The position numbers were made by a program, and so were the translations under genes. The notes below the pieces were generated by a model, which saw nothing but the letters and a program-made list of their open reading frames with translations, did no database searches and was not told where the DNA came from. Of a stretch of DNA of 64,000 nucleotides, positions 8,762 to 17,490 are shown piece after piece (position 1 is the stretch's first letter; the number at the start of each line of letters is the position of its first letter). This DNA comes from Dyella acidisoli (lineage in GTDB: Bacteria; Pseudomonadota; Gammaproteobacteria; Xanthomonadales; Rhodanobacteraceae): positions 86,600 to 150,599 of the forward strand of contig NZ_BSOB01000006.1 of the NCBI RefSeq assembly GCF_030160295.1, read 5' to 3'.

Positions 8762-9664
8762 ATGCCCTGGCTGGAACTCTCTTTGATCGTCCGCGCCGAA
8801 CACCAGCCCCGCGTGGAAGAGGCGCTGGACGATCTGGGCGCGCTGTCGGTCACGCTGCGCGACGCCAACGCCGAAACGCCCGATGAGCAGGCGATTTTCG
8901 AACCTGGCGTGGGCGAACTGCCGTTGTGGCCTACGATCACCTTGAATGCGCTGTTCGATGCGGATGCCGATCGCCGTGGCTTGAGCGAAGCCTTGGGCGA
9001 ACTGCTGCCATGGCTGGAACCCGATCAACTGAGTTTTCGCGACGTCGAGGACGAAGATTGGGAACGCGCATGGATGGATCAGTATCAGCCGATGCAGTTC
9101 GGGCGGAGGCTGTGGATTTATCCGTGGAACATCTCGCCACCCGACGACGACGATGCGGTGATCGTGCAGCTCGACCCCGGCCTTGCTTTTGGCAGCGGCA
9201 CGCATCCCACCACCGCGCTGTGCCTGGAATGGTTGGACAGCCTGGATCTCACCGGCAAACGCGTGATCGACTATGGCTGCGGCTCGGGCATCCTTGCGAT
9301 CGCGGCGCTCAAGCTGGGCGCAACAGCAGCCGTTGGCGTGGACAACGATCCGCAAGCGCTTACGGCCTCTGCGGACAATGCCGAACGCAACAACGTGGGC
9401 GACCGACAGGCGCTGTTCCTGCCCGAGGATTTCGCGGGCGAACCCGCGGACGTTTTTGTTGCAAACATTCTCGCCGGCCCGCTGGGCGAACTGGCACCCG
9501 AATTCGCCCGATTGGCCAAGCCAGGCGCACCGTTCGCGATCTCTGGCATCCTGCAGGGCCAGCACGAAGAGTTGCTGACACGCTATGCGGAGTGGTTCGA
9601 TGCATTGCGTGTAGATGTGCGTGAGGATTGGGTGAGGATCAGTGGCCATCGTCGCAACACTTGA
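8762..9664 (+). CDS. prmA: Ribosomal protein L11 methyltransferase
   Basis: PrmA trimethylates L11 using S-adenosylmethionine. The 300-aa protein begins 'MPWLELSLIVRAEHQPRVEE', has the linker motif 'DPGLAFGSGTHPTTALCLEW', and carries SAM-binding motif I 'VIDYGCGSGILAIAALKLGA' and motif IV 'ANILAGPLGELAPEF'. All are diagnostic. Length is normal. The order prmA, DUF3426 gene, fis, purH is typical of Xanthomonadales and other gammaproteobacteria. Confidence 0.96.
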   Translation: MPWLELSLIVRAEHQPRVEEALDDLGALSVTLRDANAETPDEQAIFEPGVGELPLWPTITLNALFDADADRRGLSEALGELLPWLEPDQLSFRDVEDEDWERAWMDQYQPMQFGRRLWIYPWNISPPDDDDAVIVQLDPGLAFGSGTHPTTALCLEWLDSLDLTGKRVIDYGCGSGILAIAALKLGATAAVGVDNDPQALTASADNAERNNVGDRQALFLPEDFAGEPADVFVANILAGPLGELAPEFARLAKPGAPFAISGILQGQHEELLTRYAEWFDALRVDVREDWVRISGHRRNT

Positions 9665-9673
9665 CTCCCTCCG

Positions 9674-9796
9674 CCCTCCGGGGAGAGGGCTGGGGTGAGG
9701 GGACAATCTTGCATGAGACGTGATTCAAAGTACGCTTCGATAAAAATGACGCAAGACCCGACCCCTCACCTCAATCCTCTCCCCGAAAGGGAGAGG
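9674..9796. repeat. REP pair of the GGGGAGAGGG-TGGGGTGAGGG family
   Basis: A G/C-rich hairpin (9674-9689) followed by CTGGGGTGAGGGG faces a reversed copy in which CCCCTCACC precedes the hairpin CCTCTCCCCgaaAGGGAGAGG (9776-9796). The two units are separated by ~60 bp of AT-richer sequence. The same arrangement occurs at 47284-47403 (inside uvrD) and 57125-57280. It is non-coding, between prmA and the DUF3426 gene. Confidence 0.82.
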
Positions 9797-9824
9797 AGGC
9801 GAACGCAAAGAGCCACTCTCAAGC

Positions 9825-10613
9825 ATGTATACGCAGTGCCCTGAATGCCTATCTGTGTTTTCAGTGGATGCGCGCACGCTTGCGCAAGCGCATGGCTTTG
9901 TCATGTGCGGACATTGCGGCGCAAGCTTTGATTGCATTGCGACGCTGGCGGATCAGTTGCCGCCGGAGCCTTTCAACGAACTGCCTTCGCACGAACCCGG
10001 CGTGGAACCACCGCGCCTGGAAGCTGCGGTTTACCGTCCCAAACCCAAACCAGAGCCTGCTGAAAGCGAAGCCACGCAGCTGCGTGATGATTTTGCCGAT
10101 CTCATCGTTACACCGCGTTTCGCGCGCGATGCACACGCCAATCGGCCGCACCGTTGGCCATGGGTGCTCGCATGCCTGTTATTGCTGTTTGGTCTGCTGG
10201 CACAGCTTGGATGGGCACTGCGCGACACCTTGATTGCAGATTCCACCGTCGGCCCAATGCTGCAGAGTGCGTGCAATGTCATGCAATGCCGATTGCCGCC
10301 GGTACGCGACGTCAGCAAACTGCGTTTGCTGGCACGCGACGTGCAAACACATCCCACTGTTCCCGGCGCATTGTTGATCAGCGCCACAGTACGCAACGAT
10401 GCAACGTTCACCCAACCGTGGCCGGTAGTGGACATACGCTTATCCGACGGCAATGGCAAGACGATCGCCATGCGCCGTCTCAATCCTTATGAATACCTCG
10501 ACGATGTGGAAGCAATGCGTCGCGGCCTTGCACCGGGCGCTAGCACAGCCTTGGTCTTTGAGGTAGAGGATCCAGGCCATCAGGCCGTCGCCTTTGACAT
10601 GGAATTTGAGTAA
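9825..10613 (+). CDS. Zinc-ribbon, single-pass membrane protein with DUF3426 domain
   Basis: The 262-aa protein opens with an MJ0042-type zinc ribbon whose cysteine pairs are 'CPEC' and 'CGHC' (residues 5-33). A Pro-rich linker, one membrane helix (about residues 110-128, 'WPWVLACLLLLFGLLAQLGW') and a C-terminal extracytoplasmic DUF3426 domain follow. The DUF3426 domain contains 'LLISATVRNDATFTQPWPVV', a typical motif. The function of the family is not established. The gene sits between prmA and fis in many gammaproteobacteria, so this is conserved context. A 287-bp structured repeat begins 3 nt after the stop. Confidence 0.85.
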   Translation: MYTQCPECLSVFSVDARTLAQAHGFVMCGHCGASFDCIATLADQLPPEPFNELPSHEPGVEPPRLEAAVYRPKPKPEPAESEATQLRDDFADLIVTPRFARDAHANRPHRWPWVLACLLLLFGLLAQLGWALRDTLIADSTVGPMLQSACNVMQCRLPPVRDVSKLRLLARDVQTHPTVPGALLISATVRNDATFTQPWPVVDIRLSDGNGKTIAMRRLNPYEYLDDVEAMRRGLAPGASTALVFEVEDPGHQAVAFDMEFE

Positions 10614-10615
10614 CA

Positions 10616-10902
10616 GGGATGCTCTGATCGATTCCACGTACCCGGCATGACGTCCAGAAGGCCCGCAGGGTGTGTTGCGCGGCGCAGGGAAGACTGGCCG
10701 TCTTGCCAAGCTGCGCGGCACAGCGTGCGGGCCTTCTGGACGTCACCCCGTCTTTGAAATTCAAACTGTTGGGGCCGCACTGTATGCGCGCAGCGCTTCG
10801 CCCCAGCGTCTCGACAGACAGCCAGTCTGCCTTCGCCGCTGCGACAAACCGCTGCGCGCATACAGTGCGGTGACGGGTACGTGGAATCGATCAGAGCATC
10901 CC
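10616..10902. repeat. 287-bp three-way-junction repeat element, copy A
   Basis: The element is bounded by perfect 29-bp inverted repeats (10616-10644 and 10874-10902, outer end GGGATGCTCTGATCG). Inside are two long hairpins. One has a perfect 19-bp stem (10649-10667 with 10726-10744) and the other a perfect 21-bp stem (10775-10795 with 10850-10870). Each has a smaller hairpin in its loop, such as AAGAC-tggcc-GTCTT. A single strand can fold into a Y shape. No convincing coding frame or transposase is present. Copy B (16519-16805) has the same length and layout with compensating base changes. It lies between the DUF3426 gene and fis. Confidence 0.9.
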
Positions 10903-11125
10903 TAGCTTAGTGCCTGTTCGGCATGGCGTTATGCGTTTTCATACGTTTTCATGGTGCAAGGCTCTTAATTTTGTCGCCGGTCACGAGTACACTCGATCCC
11001 TCGCGCTGAAGGGATGCTCCGGTTCAAGGCATGCCGTGGCGCAACTGCCGATCCGCCGCGCAAGCGGTAACTGCCAAAACATGGCGATGGCCTATGCAGC
11101 CGTTGCGTGGAGCACGTGAGGGATA

Positions 11126-11413
11126 ATGTCCTTGAACGCCGTCAGACTGCCTGCCAACGAGGCCGTACGCGAGTCCTCGTCGCAAAGTGCACTGAGTGAA
11201 TGCGTGAGCCGTACCGTACGCCGCTATCTCGCGGACATCGGCGACACGTCGTGCGATGAAGGGTTGCACGCACTGGTGATTCGCGAAGTCGAAGGGCCTC
11301 TGCTGCGTGAAGTATTGGCATTCCATGATGGCAACCAGAGCCGTGCGGCAGCGGTACTGGGCATCAATCGCGCTACGTTGCGCAAGAAGCTGGCGGCGCA
11401 CGGCCTGCTCTGA
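11126..11413 (+). CDS. fis: Fis-family DNA-bending regulator
   Basis: This 95-aa nucleoid protein has the Fis C-terminal helix-turn-helix: 'LLREVLAFHDGNQSRAAAVL' followed by 'GINRATLRKKLAAHGLL'. Length and position between prmA and purH match Fis in related bacteria. The start at 11126 has GAGGG close upstream. Fis controls rRNA promoters and chromosome topology. The 223-bp upstream region (10903-11125) contains AT-rich stretches that may hold its promoter, but I could not define one. The upstream neighbour is the 287-bp repeat rather than dusB. Confidence 0.92.
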   Translation: MSLNAVRLPANEAVRESSSQSALSECVSRTVRRYLADIGDTSCDEGLHALVIREVEGPLLREVLAFHDGNQSRAAAVLGINRATLRKKLAAHGLL

Positions 11414-11491
11414 TTCGCCAGCCGAGGCTGGCCGCAAAAATCATTTCGTTTAGCCGTCCAAATCGCCTCAGCGAGGCATGCTGCATCGCGC

Positions 11492-11497
11492 TATAAT
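11492..11497 (+). promoter_or_regulatory. Probable -10 box of purH
   Basis: A consensus TATAAT lies 30 nt before the purH ATG, which would leave a leader of about 24 nt. No good -35 is visible at the expected distance. The identification is by consensus and position only. Confidence 0.5.
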
Positions 11498-11526
11498 GCA
11501 CAGCTTTCACGCTCCTGGAAGCTGTC

Positions 11527-13131
11527 ATGTCCGCACCTGCCGTCACTCCCATCCGCCGTGCCCTGATCAGTGTCTCCGACAAGACCGGACTGATCGAACT
11601 GGGCCGCCGCCTGGCGGCGGCAAAGGTGGAACTGCTCTCCACCGGCGGCAGCGCCAAGGCATTGCGTGATGCTGGCATACCGGTGAAGGATGTCAGCGAG
11701 CTGACCAGCTTTCCCGAGATCATGGACGGCCGGGTGAAAACCCTGCATCCCAAGGTACATGGCGGCCTGCTTGGCCGGCGCGGCACGGACGATGCAGTGA
11801 TGGCCGAGCTGGGCATTGCGCCCATTGATCTGCTGGTGCTGAACCTATATCCGTTCGAGGCAACCGTCGCCAAGCCGGACTGCACGCTGGAGCAAGCCAT
11901 CGAGAACATCGATATCGGCGGTCCGGCCATGCTGCGTTCCGCTGCAAAAAACTGGAACGACGTCGGTGTACTCACCTCGCCCGATCAGTACGAAGAAGCA
12001 CTGGCGGAAATCGAACAGCATGGCGGCCTGAGCCGCGCCACACGTTTCAAGCTCTCGGTTGCTGCGTTTAATCGGGTTTCCAACTACGACGGCGCAATCA
12101 GCGATTACTTGTCAGGTGTGCAGCTCAACGATGCACACGATGCCATCGCCGGGCACGATGCCTTTCCCGGCCAGCTCAACAGCCGCTTCGTGAAGCAGAT
12201 GGATCTGCGTTACGGCGAGAATCCGCATCAGCAGGCTGCGTTCTATCGCGAACTCAATCCCGCACCAGGCACACTGGCAACGTTCCGGCAGTTGCAAGGC
12301 AAGGAACTTTCCTTCAACAACATCGCCGACGCCGATGCCGCGTGGGAATGCGTACGCAGCTTCACCAAGCCAGCTTGCGTGATCGTGAAGCATGCCAATC
12401 CGTGCGGCGTGGCGGTGAGCCTTGATGGCATCGGCGGCGCCTACGATCTGGCTTTCCAAACCGATCCCACTTCCGCATTTGGCGGCATCATCGCCTTCAA
12501 CCGCGAAGTGGACGCCGCTACCGCGCAGACGATGGTAGAGCGCCAATTCATCGAAGTCGTGCTGGCGCCGGCTTATTCCACCGACGCGCTGAAGGCCTTC
12601 GCCAAGAAGGGCAATGTGCGCGTACTCGAAATTCCCGTACCTGCCGAAGCTAGCAGCAGCGCAGCAGCGTACGATCTGCGCCGTGTTGGCTCAGGCCTGC
12701 TGATGCAGACCGCAGATCGCGGCATGATCACCGCCGCGGAGCTGAAGATCGTCACGCGCCGCGCGCCTACGCAGGAAGAAATCGACGATCTGATCTTTGC
12801 CTGGAAAGTGGCCAAGTACGTCAAGAGCAACGCCATCGTCTACGCGCGCAACCGCCAGACCATCGGCATCGGCGCTGGCCAGATGAGCCGTGTGTATAGC
12901 GCGCGCATCGCTGGCATCAAAGCGGCAGACGAAAAGCTGGAAGTGCGCGGCTCGGTGATGGCATCCGATGCATTCTTCCCGTTCCGCGATGGTATCGACG
13001 CAGCAGCAGCTGCAGGCATTCGTGCCGTCATCCAGCCCGGCGGCTCAATGCGTGATGCAGAAGTGATTGCCGCAGCGGACGAACACGATATGGCCATGGT
13101 CTTCACCGGCATGCGCCACTTCCGCCATTGA
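11527..13131 (+). CDS. purH: Bifunctional AICAR formyltransferase / IMP cyclohydrolase
   Basis: PurH catalyses the last two steps of de novo IMP synthesis. The 534-aa protein has the N-terminal MGS-like IMP cyclohydrolase domain ('[20 protein letters not shown]', '[18 protein letters not shown]') and the C-terminal transformylase domain with '[10 protein letters not shown]' and '[15 protein letters not shown]'. Length is normal. It follows fis at 113 nt and has its own TATAAT box. Its end converges with a minus-strand transporter gene; a perfect 30-bp inverted repeat lies between the two. Confidence 0.97.
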   Translation: MSAPAVTPIRRALISVSDKTGLIELGRRLAAAKVELLSTGGSAKALRDAGIPVKDVSELTSFPEIMDGRVKTLHPKVHGGLLGRRGTDDAVMAELGIAPIDLLVLNLYPFEATVAKPDCTLEQAIENIDIGGPAMLRSAAKNWNDVGVLTSPDQYEEALAEIEQHGGLSRATRFKLSVAAFNRVSNYDGAISDYLSGVQLNDAHDAIAGHDAFPGQLNSRFVKQMDLRYGENPHQQAAFYRELNPAPGTLATFRQLQGKELSFNNIADADAAWECVRSFTKPACVIVKHANPCGVAVSLDGIGGAYDLAFQTDPTSAFGGIIAFNREVDAATAQTMVERQFIEVVLAPAYSTDALKAFAKKGNVRVLEIPVPAEASSSAAAYDLRRVGSGLLMQTADRGMITAAELKIVTRRAPTQEEIDDLIFAWKVAKYVKSNAIVYARNRQTIGIGAGQMSRVYSARIAGIKAADEKLEVRGSVMASDAFFPFRDGIDAAAAAGIRAVIQPGGSMRDAEVIAAADEHDMAMVFTGMRHFRH

Positions 13132-13143
13132 TCTAGGCCGATC

Positions 13144-13220
13144 GTAGGTTGGGTTAGCGCAGCGTAACCCAACATATTCGGAGCAGAACTGTTGGGTTAC
13201 GCTGCGCTAACCCAACCTAC
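13144..13220. repeat. Perfect 30-bp inverted repeat between convergent genes
   Basis: Arms 13144-13173 and 13191-13220 are exactly complementary (outer ends GTAGGTTGGGTTAGCG and its complement) around a 17-nt loop. The TAGGTTGGGTTAGCGCAGCG-type palindrome is a common dispersed repeat in proteobacteria. Here it separates purH from the convergent transporter gene and ends 2 nt before that gene's stop codon, so it could act as a two-way terminator. There is no T-run. Confidence 0.85.
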
Positions 13221-13221
13221 G

Positions 13222-14232
13222 TTAATCGGCGGCAAGCTCTTCCGTTCGGGTAGCACTGCGCTTATCGACATCCATGCGCTGCGCATATCGCCGCGCCAAC
13301 ACCGCGCACGTCATCAATTGCATCTGATGAAAAAGCATGATCGGCAACACAATCATGCCTAGCGCATGTGCAGGAAACAGCACATTCGCCATCGGCACGC
13401 CACTTGCCAGGCTCTTCTTTGAACCGCAGAACACAACGGTGATCTCGTCCGCGCGCTTGAATCCCAGCGCGCGCGAACCGTAGCGTGTGATCAGCAAGGC
13501 AGCTGCAAGCAGCACGGCGTTGACGATCAGCAAACCGCCCAGCACCGGCAGCGGCAACTGCTTCCACAGACCCTGCAACACCGCCGCACTGAAGGCGGTA
13601 TACACCACCAACAGAATCGAACCTTGGTCGGTCAGCCCGATCAGCGGACGGTGGCGCTGTATCCAATCACCAATCCAGCGCTGTGTGATCTGCCCGGCTA
13701 CAAACGGCACGAACAGCTGCAGCACGATATCGCCCACTGCATGCCAGGACATTCCGCCCTGCCCATGCGCTTCCAGCACCAGTCCCGTCAGCAACGGTGT
13801 CACGACGATACCGAGCAAGCTGGACGCTGACGCTGCGCACACCGCTGCGGGCACATTTCCGCGCGCAATCGACGTGAACGCAATCGATGACTGCACCGTC
13901 GATGGCAAGGTGCATAGAAACAGGATGCCCACATACAGCGCCGGCGTAACCAGCGGCAGCAGCAATGGCTTCAACAACACGCCCAACACCGGAAACAGCG
14001 CGAACGTGCTGGCCAGAACCACCACATGCAGGCGCCAGTGCGTGATGCCCGCTACCACGGCTTCGCGCGAGAGCTTGGCGCCGTGCATGAAGAACAGCAG
14101 CGCGATCGCCAGATTGGTCAGCCACTCGAATACGGTTGCCGCCTCGCCACGGCATGGCAATACGCTGGCCGTGATAACGGTAGCGATAAGACAGAGCGTG
14201 AAATTATCAGGCAGGAAGCGACGCAGGGACAT
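13222..14232 (-). CDS. Bile acid:sodium symporter-like carrier (SBF_like, YfeH type)
   Basis: The 336-aa protein has about nine to ten hydrophobic helices and the SBF_like signature segments 'LTNLAIALLFFMHGAKLSRE', 'LFLCTLPSTVQSSIAFTSIA' (crossing-helix region) and 'VVFCGSKKSLASGVPMANVL'. Such carriers move organic anions with sodium; the substrate of this branch is not established. The C-terminus is polar and basic. It is divergent from a LysR regulator with 94 nt between the start codons, the classic arrangement in which the regulator controls its neighbour. Confidence 0.85.
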   Translation of the reverse strand: MSLRRFLPDNFTLCLIATVITASVLPCRGEAATVFEWLTNLAIALLFFMHGAKLSREAVVAGITHWRLHVVVLASTFALFPVLGVLLKPLLLPLVTPALYVGILFLCTLPSTVQSSIAFTSIARGNVPAAVCAASASSLLGIVVTPLLTGLVLEAHGQGGMSWHAVGDIVLQLFVPFVAGQITQRWIGDWIQRHRPLIGLTDQGSILLVVYTAFSAAVLQGLWKQLPLPVLGGLLIVNAVLLAAALLITRYGSRALGFKRADEITVVFCGSKKSLASGVPMANVLFPAHALGMIVLPIMLFHQMQLMTCAVLARRYAQRMDVDKRSATRTEELAAD

Positions 14233-14279
14233 GGCTTCAGATACGCGCGAAGAACGGGGAGTGCGGGCTATTTCACCGC

Positions 14280-14309
14280 TTGACTATTGATAAATCAAAT
14301 AACTTTATT
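14280..14309 (+). promoter_or_regulatory. LysR-gene promoter with palindromic operator in the spacer
   Basis: TTGACT (14280-14285) and TTTATT (14304-14309) are spaced 18 nt and read toward the LysR gene. The spacer contains the palindrome TTGATAAATCAA (14287-14298), a T-N-A type dyad suitable for a LysR regulator. It would place the regulator over its own promoter and in the shared region with the divergent carrier gene. Autoregulation is inferred. Confidence 0.5.
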
Positions 14310-14326
14310 GTATTCATTGATTCACT

Positions 14327-15247
14327 ATGAGCATTAATATCAGCCTCCGGCAATTGCGGGTGTTCCTGGCCGTAGCGCAGCAGCGCCATTTCCGGCGCGC
14401 GGCAGAGCATCTGCATCTCAGCCAACCCGCAGTGAGCCGGCACGTTGCCGACCTGGAAACCGAACTGGGCGTGCGCCTGTTCGATCGCAGCACCCGCGAA
14501 GTGATTCCCACCGAATCGGGCCGTTATCTGGAAAGCGCGATCGAGCGTGTGCTGGACGAACTCGAAGGCGTGCTGGATCACGTGCACTCCGAAGGCGAAC
14601 GACGACGCGGCAAAATACGCATCGCTTCGGTACCGACACTATCGGCCAGCCTGATGCCCGCCTGTATTGCCGATTGCGCACACGAATATCCCGAACTCAC
14701 CATCCAACTGCACGATCAAGCACAAACGCTCGTGCTCGACAGCGTGCGCGGCGGCGAGGTGGATTTCGGCATTGCCATCGAACCAACCGAAGTGGGTGAT
14801 TTCGACAGCGAGACCATCATGCGCGATCCGTTCTGCCTCGCATGCCGGCCGGATCATCCGCTCGCACAGCACAAGACCGTTGCATGGAAGAAGCTGCAGG
14901 GCCAACCGCTGGTGCTATTGGATTACTCCTCCGGCAGCCGGCGACTCATCGATCAGGCCATGCAGAAACACGGCGTGGAAGCGAACGTCGTGCAGCAGAC
15001 CGGACATACGCATACGGCGTTCCGCATGGTGGAAGCAGGTCTTGGCGTGACGGTGACGCCCATGCTTTCTTCACCACCTTCGACGCTCGCCGTACGTCCG
15101 CTGACGCCCACGGAACAACGCGCCGTGACGTTGATCCGTCGCCGCCAACGTTCGCTCTCGCCACTGGCGTCATTAGTATGGGAACGGTTGCGCGAATTGG
15201 CAGCCAAGGGCGCGCTTTCGCCACCTCGGCCACGTAAATCGGGGTAG
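14327..15247 (+). CDS. LysR-family transcriptional regulator
   Basis: The 306-aa protein begins with the LysR winged helix 'LRQLRVFLAVAQQRHFRRAA' and 'LHLSQPAVSRHVADLETELG', followed by a periplasmic-binding-protein-like effector domain from about residue 95. The Arg/Pro-rich tail ends 'PPRPRKSG'. It is divergently transcribed from the SBF-like carrier, so that carrier is its most likely target. The effector cannot be predicted from sequence. Confidence 0.9.
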   Translation: MSINISLRQLRVFLAVAQQRHFRRAAEHLHLSQPAVSRHVADLETELGVRLFDRSTREVIPTESGRYLESAIERVLDELEGVLDHVHSEGERRRGKIRIASVPTLSASLMPACIADCAHEYPELTIQLHDQAQTLVLDSVRGGEVDFGIAIEPTEVGDFDSETIMRDPFCLACRPDHPLAQHKTVAWKKLQGQPLVLLDYSSGSRRLIDQAMQKHGVEANVVQQTGHTHTAFRMVEAGLGVTVTPMLSSPPSTLAVRPLTPTEQRAVTLIRRRQRSLSPLASLVWERLRELAAKGALSPPRPRKSG

Positions 15248-15357
15248 GCCCCAACGCGATGCAGATGGCGATATGGAAAGCCTGCGCTCACTCCGGCCTA
15301 CACGAAAAATTCAACTTGCGCAGCGGATGTTGAAACGACCCTGTTGGAGGACAAGCC

Positions 15358-16065
15358 ATGCGCTACGAACTCTATTATTGGACTGGCATCCAGGGTCGCG
15401 GCGAATACGTGCGCCTGGCTCTCGAAGATGCAGGCGCCGACTACATTGACGTAGCACGCGAACGCGGCGACAACGTCCTTATGCCGTTCCTGCGCGGCAA
15501 ACGCGAAGGCGCATGGCCATTCGCACCGCCCTTCCTCAAGGCTGGCCGCATGGTGATTGCGCAAACAGCCGCCATCCTCGCTTATCTCGGTCCGCGGCTT
15601 GGGTTGGTGCCGGGTGGTCTATCCGCCGAAATCTACGCACAGCAACTGCAACAGACCATTTCTGATTTCATAGTGGAAATCCACGATACGCATCACCCCA
15701 TTGCCGCTAGCCAATACTACGAAGAGCAGCGCACCCCTGCGCGCAAACGTGCGCAAGTGTTCCGTGACGAACGGCTGCCGAAATTCCTGGATTATTTCGA
15801 GCAAGTGCTTGAACGCGGCAATGGGCGGCAGGCGCTTTCTCGCCATTCGTACATTGATCTGTCGCTATTCCAGCTCGTCGCCGGACTCGATTACGCGTTT
15901 CCCAACGCCATGCGTCGCACGCAAAAGCGCATTCCGCGCTTGCGCGCACTAGCCAAGCGCATCGCGGAACGACCGAATATTGCCGCATACCTAGCCTCGC
16001 CACGACGCATTCCTTTCAACGAAGAAGGCATCTTTCGCCATTACCCCGAACTGGATGCGCGCTGA
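15358..16065 (+). CDS. Glutathione S-transferase family protein
   Basis: The 235-aa protein has an N-terminal thioredoxin fold with an early tyrosine ('MRYELYYWTGIQGRGEYVRL', typical of the Tyr-type Pi/Mu/Sigma classes). The cis-Pro/glutathione loop 'WPFAPPFLKAGRMVIAQTAA' and the C-terminal helical domain with 'ALSRHSYIDLSLFQLVAGLD' complete the match. GGAGG lies upstream of the ATG. It is not closely similar to the other glutathione transferase in the window. Its physiological substrate is unknown. Confidence 0.85.
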   Translation: MRYELYYWTGIQGRGEYVRLALEDAGADYIDVARERGDNVLMPFLRGKREGAWPFAPPFLKAGRMVIAQTAAILAYLGPRLGLVPGGLSAEIYAQQLQQTISDFIVEIHDTHHPIAASQYYEEQRTPARKRAQVFRDERLPKFLDYFEQVLERGNGRQALSRHSYIDLSLFQLVAGLDYAFPNAMRRTQKRIPRLRALAKRIAERPNIAAYLASPRRIPFNEEGIFRHYPELDAR

Positions 16066-16081
16066 GTCTGCGAGGCAAGAT

Positions 16082-16513
16082 TCAAAACAGCGCGATCACC
16101 AGCGAGCCAGCGACGATCAGCACACCGCCGATCAGCACTGGCCAGCTTGGCTTTTCACCGAGCACCAGCAAGCCAAACACGATCGCCATCGCCACGCTGA
16201 GTTTGTCGATCGGCGCGACTTTGCTCACCGGCCCCAATTGCAGTGCGCGGTAATAACACAGCCACGAAAGACCGGTGGCGATACCCGAAAGCACCAGGAA
16301 TACCCAGCTATGCCACGGCAGCCCGGAGGGCTTCGCCCATTCCGAACGCAAACTGAGAATGCCCGCGGTCACGACAAGGATCACTACGGTGCGAATGAAC
16401 GTGGCGAGATTGGAATTGATACCCGCCACGCCAAGCTTGCCGAACAGCGCGGTCAGCGCGGCGAAGAACGCCGAGCCGATGGCGAACAGCAGCCAGCTTT
16501 CGCGCAGGTTCAT
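16082..16513 (-). CDS. Single-domain EamA membrane protein
   Basis: The 143-aa protein carries only one EamA repeat with about five membrane helices. It starts 'MNLRESWLLFAIGSAFFAAL' and ends with 'VLGEKPSWPVLIGGVLIVAG', the typical end of an EamA unit. Half-length DMT proteins of this kind are expected to work as dimers. It converges with the glutathione transferase gene (16 nt apart). Its start lies 6 nt from the 287-bp repeat copy B, so its promoter is either inside that element or farther upstream. Confidence 0.82.
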   Translation of the reverse strand: MNLRESWLLFAIGSAFFAALTALFGKLGVAGINSNLATFIRTVVILVVTAGILSLRSEWAKPSGLPWHSWVFLVLSGIATGLSWLCYYRALQLGPVSKVAPIDKLSVAMAIVFGLLVLGEKPSWPVLIGGVLIVAGSLVIALF

Positions 16514-16518
16514 GCGTG

Positions 16519-16805
16519 GGGGCGCTCTGATCTATTCCACGCACCCGGCATGACGTTCAGAAGGCCCGCAGGGTGTGTTGCGTGACGTAGGGCAGACTGG
16601 CCGTCTGTGCAAGCCGCGCGACGCGGCCTGCGGGCCTTCTGAACGTCACCCCAAACCTTAAATTCAAGATGTTGGGGCCGCACTGTATGCGCGTCTCGCT
16701 GCGCCTCGGCGTCTCGACAGACAGCCAGCCTGCCTTCACCACCGGAGCGCAGCGAGACGCGCATACAGTGCGGTGACGGGTACGTGGAATAGATCAGAGC
16801 ACCCC
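16519..16805. repeat. 287-bp three-way-junction repeat element, copy B
   Basis: Same length and layout as copy A. Terminal inverted repeats are at 16519-16547 and 16777-16805 (27 of 29 positions paired). One internal perfect 19-bp stem pairs 16552-16570 with 16629-16647, and a perfect 23-bp stem pairs 16678-16700 with 16751-16773. Differences from copy A occur in complementary pairs (for example 16533 T with 16791 A, against G-C in copy A). It fills the gap between the EamA gene start and the DUF2782 gene stop, both on the minus strand. Confidence 0.9.
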
Positions 16806-16808
16806 GTG

Positions 16809-17354
16809 TCACTGCCCGTTGTCTTCTGTCGATGAAGCGGATGCTGGCTTGCTGTTGCCCCACTGCATGATCTTGTATTCAACCGGTTTCACCCGCGTAC
16901 GGCTGATCGGATCGAACATGTAGCCGTTCTCGTCCACGTTGTATGTCTGTGTCGGCCCATGCTTGGGCGTCACCACGACCATGTAGACGCGGCCGTTCTG
17001 GCGATATTCCTGGATGGTGTTCTCACCTTCCTGACGCACGGACACATCCGGTGGCTGCTGGCCGTTGGCATCGTGAGCGTGAGAAGCTGGCGCTGGTGTA
17101 CCCGCCACCCGTGGCACCGGAATCGGCTTGCCTGGCATATGACTCGGCTCCAATTCGGCCGGGCTGGAAACAGGCTTGCTGCTGGTGCTCGCCGAGGCCG
17201 GCTCCCTGGCGGGATTCACACCCGGATCGTTCATGCCTGGCGGTGGTGGTGCCGGCGCGAAGTGCGGCGTGGCCGACGAAGAGGACGAAGTCTGCGCGAA
17301 AGCCGACGGAGCGGCCAGAAGCGAAAGGGCGAGCAAACAGGCTGCGTGTTTCAT
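16809..17354 (-). CDS. Secreted DUF2782 protein
   Basis: The 181-aa protein has a signal peptide (residues 1-20, 'MKHAACLLALSLLAAPSAFA'), a long Ser/Pro/Ala-rich low-complexity region (about 21-100) and a C-terminal DUF2782 domain with 'VSVRQEGENTIQEYRQNGRV' and 'HGPTQTYNVDENGYMFDP'. The family is small, mainly gammaproteobacterial, and of unknown function. Its position head-to-head with polA (136 nt between starts) is the usual place in Xanthomonadales. Confidence 0.82.
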   Translation of the reverse strand: MKHAACLLALSLLAAPSAFAQTSSSSSATPHFAPAPPPPGMNDPGVNPAREPASASTSSKPVSSPAELEPSHMPGKPIPVPRVAGTPAPASHAHDANGQQPPDVSVRQEGENTIQEYRQNGRVYMVVVTPKHGPTQTYNVDENGYMFDPISRTRVKPVEYKIMQWGNSKPASASSTEDNGQ

Positions 17355-17478
17355 GACAGGGGACCTCGTCGGGGGCTTAAAGCATAACAGTGGGCGCTTC
17401 GCCCGGCAGTGAATGGCCAGGTGCCATCAAGACCTTGTGTCCCCACATATGTTCCCTGCTCTCCTCACGTCGTTCCCG

Positions 17479-17484
17479 TAGAAT
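17479..17484 (+). promoter_or_regulatory. Probable -10 box of polA, implying a leaderless mRNA
   Basis: TAGAAT ends 6 nt before the polA ATG (17491), so transcription would start at or next to the start codon. There is no Shine-Dalgarno sequence in between (CCCGGC only). The -35 region is weak. The call rests on consensus match and position. Confidence 0.42.
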
Positions 17485-17490
17485 CCCGGC

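Noticed and set aside
10660..10905. Short open frames within the three-way-junction repeats
   Set aside because: They span palindromes, differ in frame and content between the two copies, and have no ribosome-binding sites.
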